From the NCBI GenBank assembly GCA_016200265.1, contig JACQFE010000014.1, positions 1-55,351 of the forward strand: a stretch of DNA of 55,351 nucleotides, given 5' to 3'. Made by a program: the position numbers and the translations under genes. The notes under the pieces were generated by a model that saw only the letters and a list, made by a program, of their open reading frames with translations, was not told the DNA's origin and did not search any database. Below, one piece after another: positions 55,304-55,351 of the stretch. The DNA is from Planctomycetota bacterium (GTDB lineage: Bacteria > Planctomycetota > Phycisphaerae > UBA1845). Each line of letters opens with the position of its first letter. Within the stretch, counting starts at the first letter, position 1.

Positions 55304-55351
55304 ATGAAGAGTTGGGTGGTTCGGCTGGAGGCCGAGGAACGCGCGAGGTTG
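55304..55351 (+). CDS. IS630-like transposase, N-terminal fragment
   Basis: The ATG at 55304 follows AAGGGGGATCGAC. The 16 visible residues, MKSWVVRLEAEERARL, resemble the 'VRLTxEERxxL' start of IS630-family transposases that precedes the helix-turn-helix. The rest is outside the window. No terminal repeat was identified in the 90 bases before it. The call rests on this short segment. Confidence 0.5.
   Translation, partial: MKSWVVRLEAEERARL

Overview
The window looks like a chromosomal segment of a member of the Planctomycetota, probably an uncultured lineage. The evidence is the very long SecA with a zinc-cluster insert, secreted proteins with dockerin-like and Cys-Asp-Asp-Gly repeats, an IPTL-CTERM-like tail, short scattered operons, and intergenic DNA packed with small palindromic repeats. 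No rRNA or tRNA gene and no CRISPR array was seen. Both edges cut through insertion sequences: an IS1595-type transposase tail on the left and the start of an IS630-like transposase on the right.

Region 1 (0-16.4 kb): secreted PQQ-propeller protein, secA, a zinc-ribbon membrane protein, a large secreted two-module protein, queG, then ksgA and a cysteine desulfurase with overlapping stop and start codons, and a second secreted module protein. Region 2 (16.4-22.3 kb): a 124-bp MITE-like element, then an envelope operon (CsgG-like/TPR lipoprotein, triple LPP20-repeat protein, small lipoprotein), a GNAT acetyltransferase, an ECF-like sigma factor and a basic cysteine-containing protein. Positions 22.3-23.5 kb hold repeats and a decayed dockerin gene. 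Region 3 (23.5-34.6 kb): a MacAB-like exporter with one ATPase, four FtsX-type permeases in an A-B-A'-B' order and a membrane-fusion protein, followed by an oligopeptide transporter and an M2-like metallopeptidase. Region 4 (34.7-43.8 kb, minus strand): mreB, mreC, a hypothetical gene, an SDR, an aldehyde dehydrogenase and an enlarged carB.

Region 5 (43.8-48.8 kb) is the most unusual. A REP-associated Y1 tyrosine transposase (RAYT) gene lies among about 30 short palindromes of one family: a conserved GAGCC, a 7-bp stem, a TTCA loop and a GCGCC tail. The stem sequence differs between copies but both arms change together, so pairing is kept. Copies occur singly, as exact 70-bp head-to-head dyads, in a 95-bp and a 108-bp tandem array, and as in-frame insertions in a neighbouring RCC1/S74 secreted protein. 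A block of them also joins the RAYT reading frame to a secreted-protein frame. This is a REPtron-like system in which the repeats have entered coding sequence. carB separately carries two in-frame insertions of other low-complexity repeats that also occur between genes.

Region 6 (48.8-55.4 kb): a hypothetical protein, a degenerate B12-domain protein with a basic tail, an HU-like protein with a clear terminator, a double YHS-domain exported protein and an FtsK/SpoIIIE translocase.
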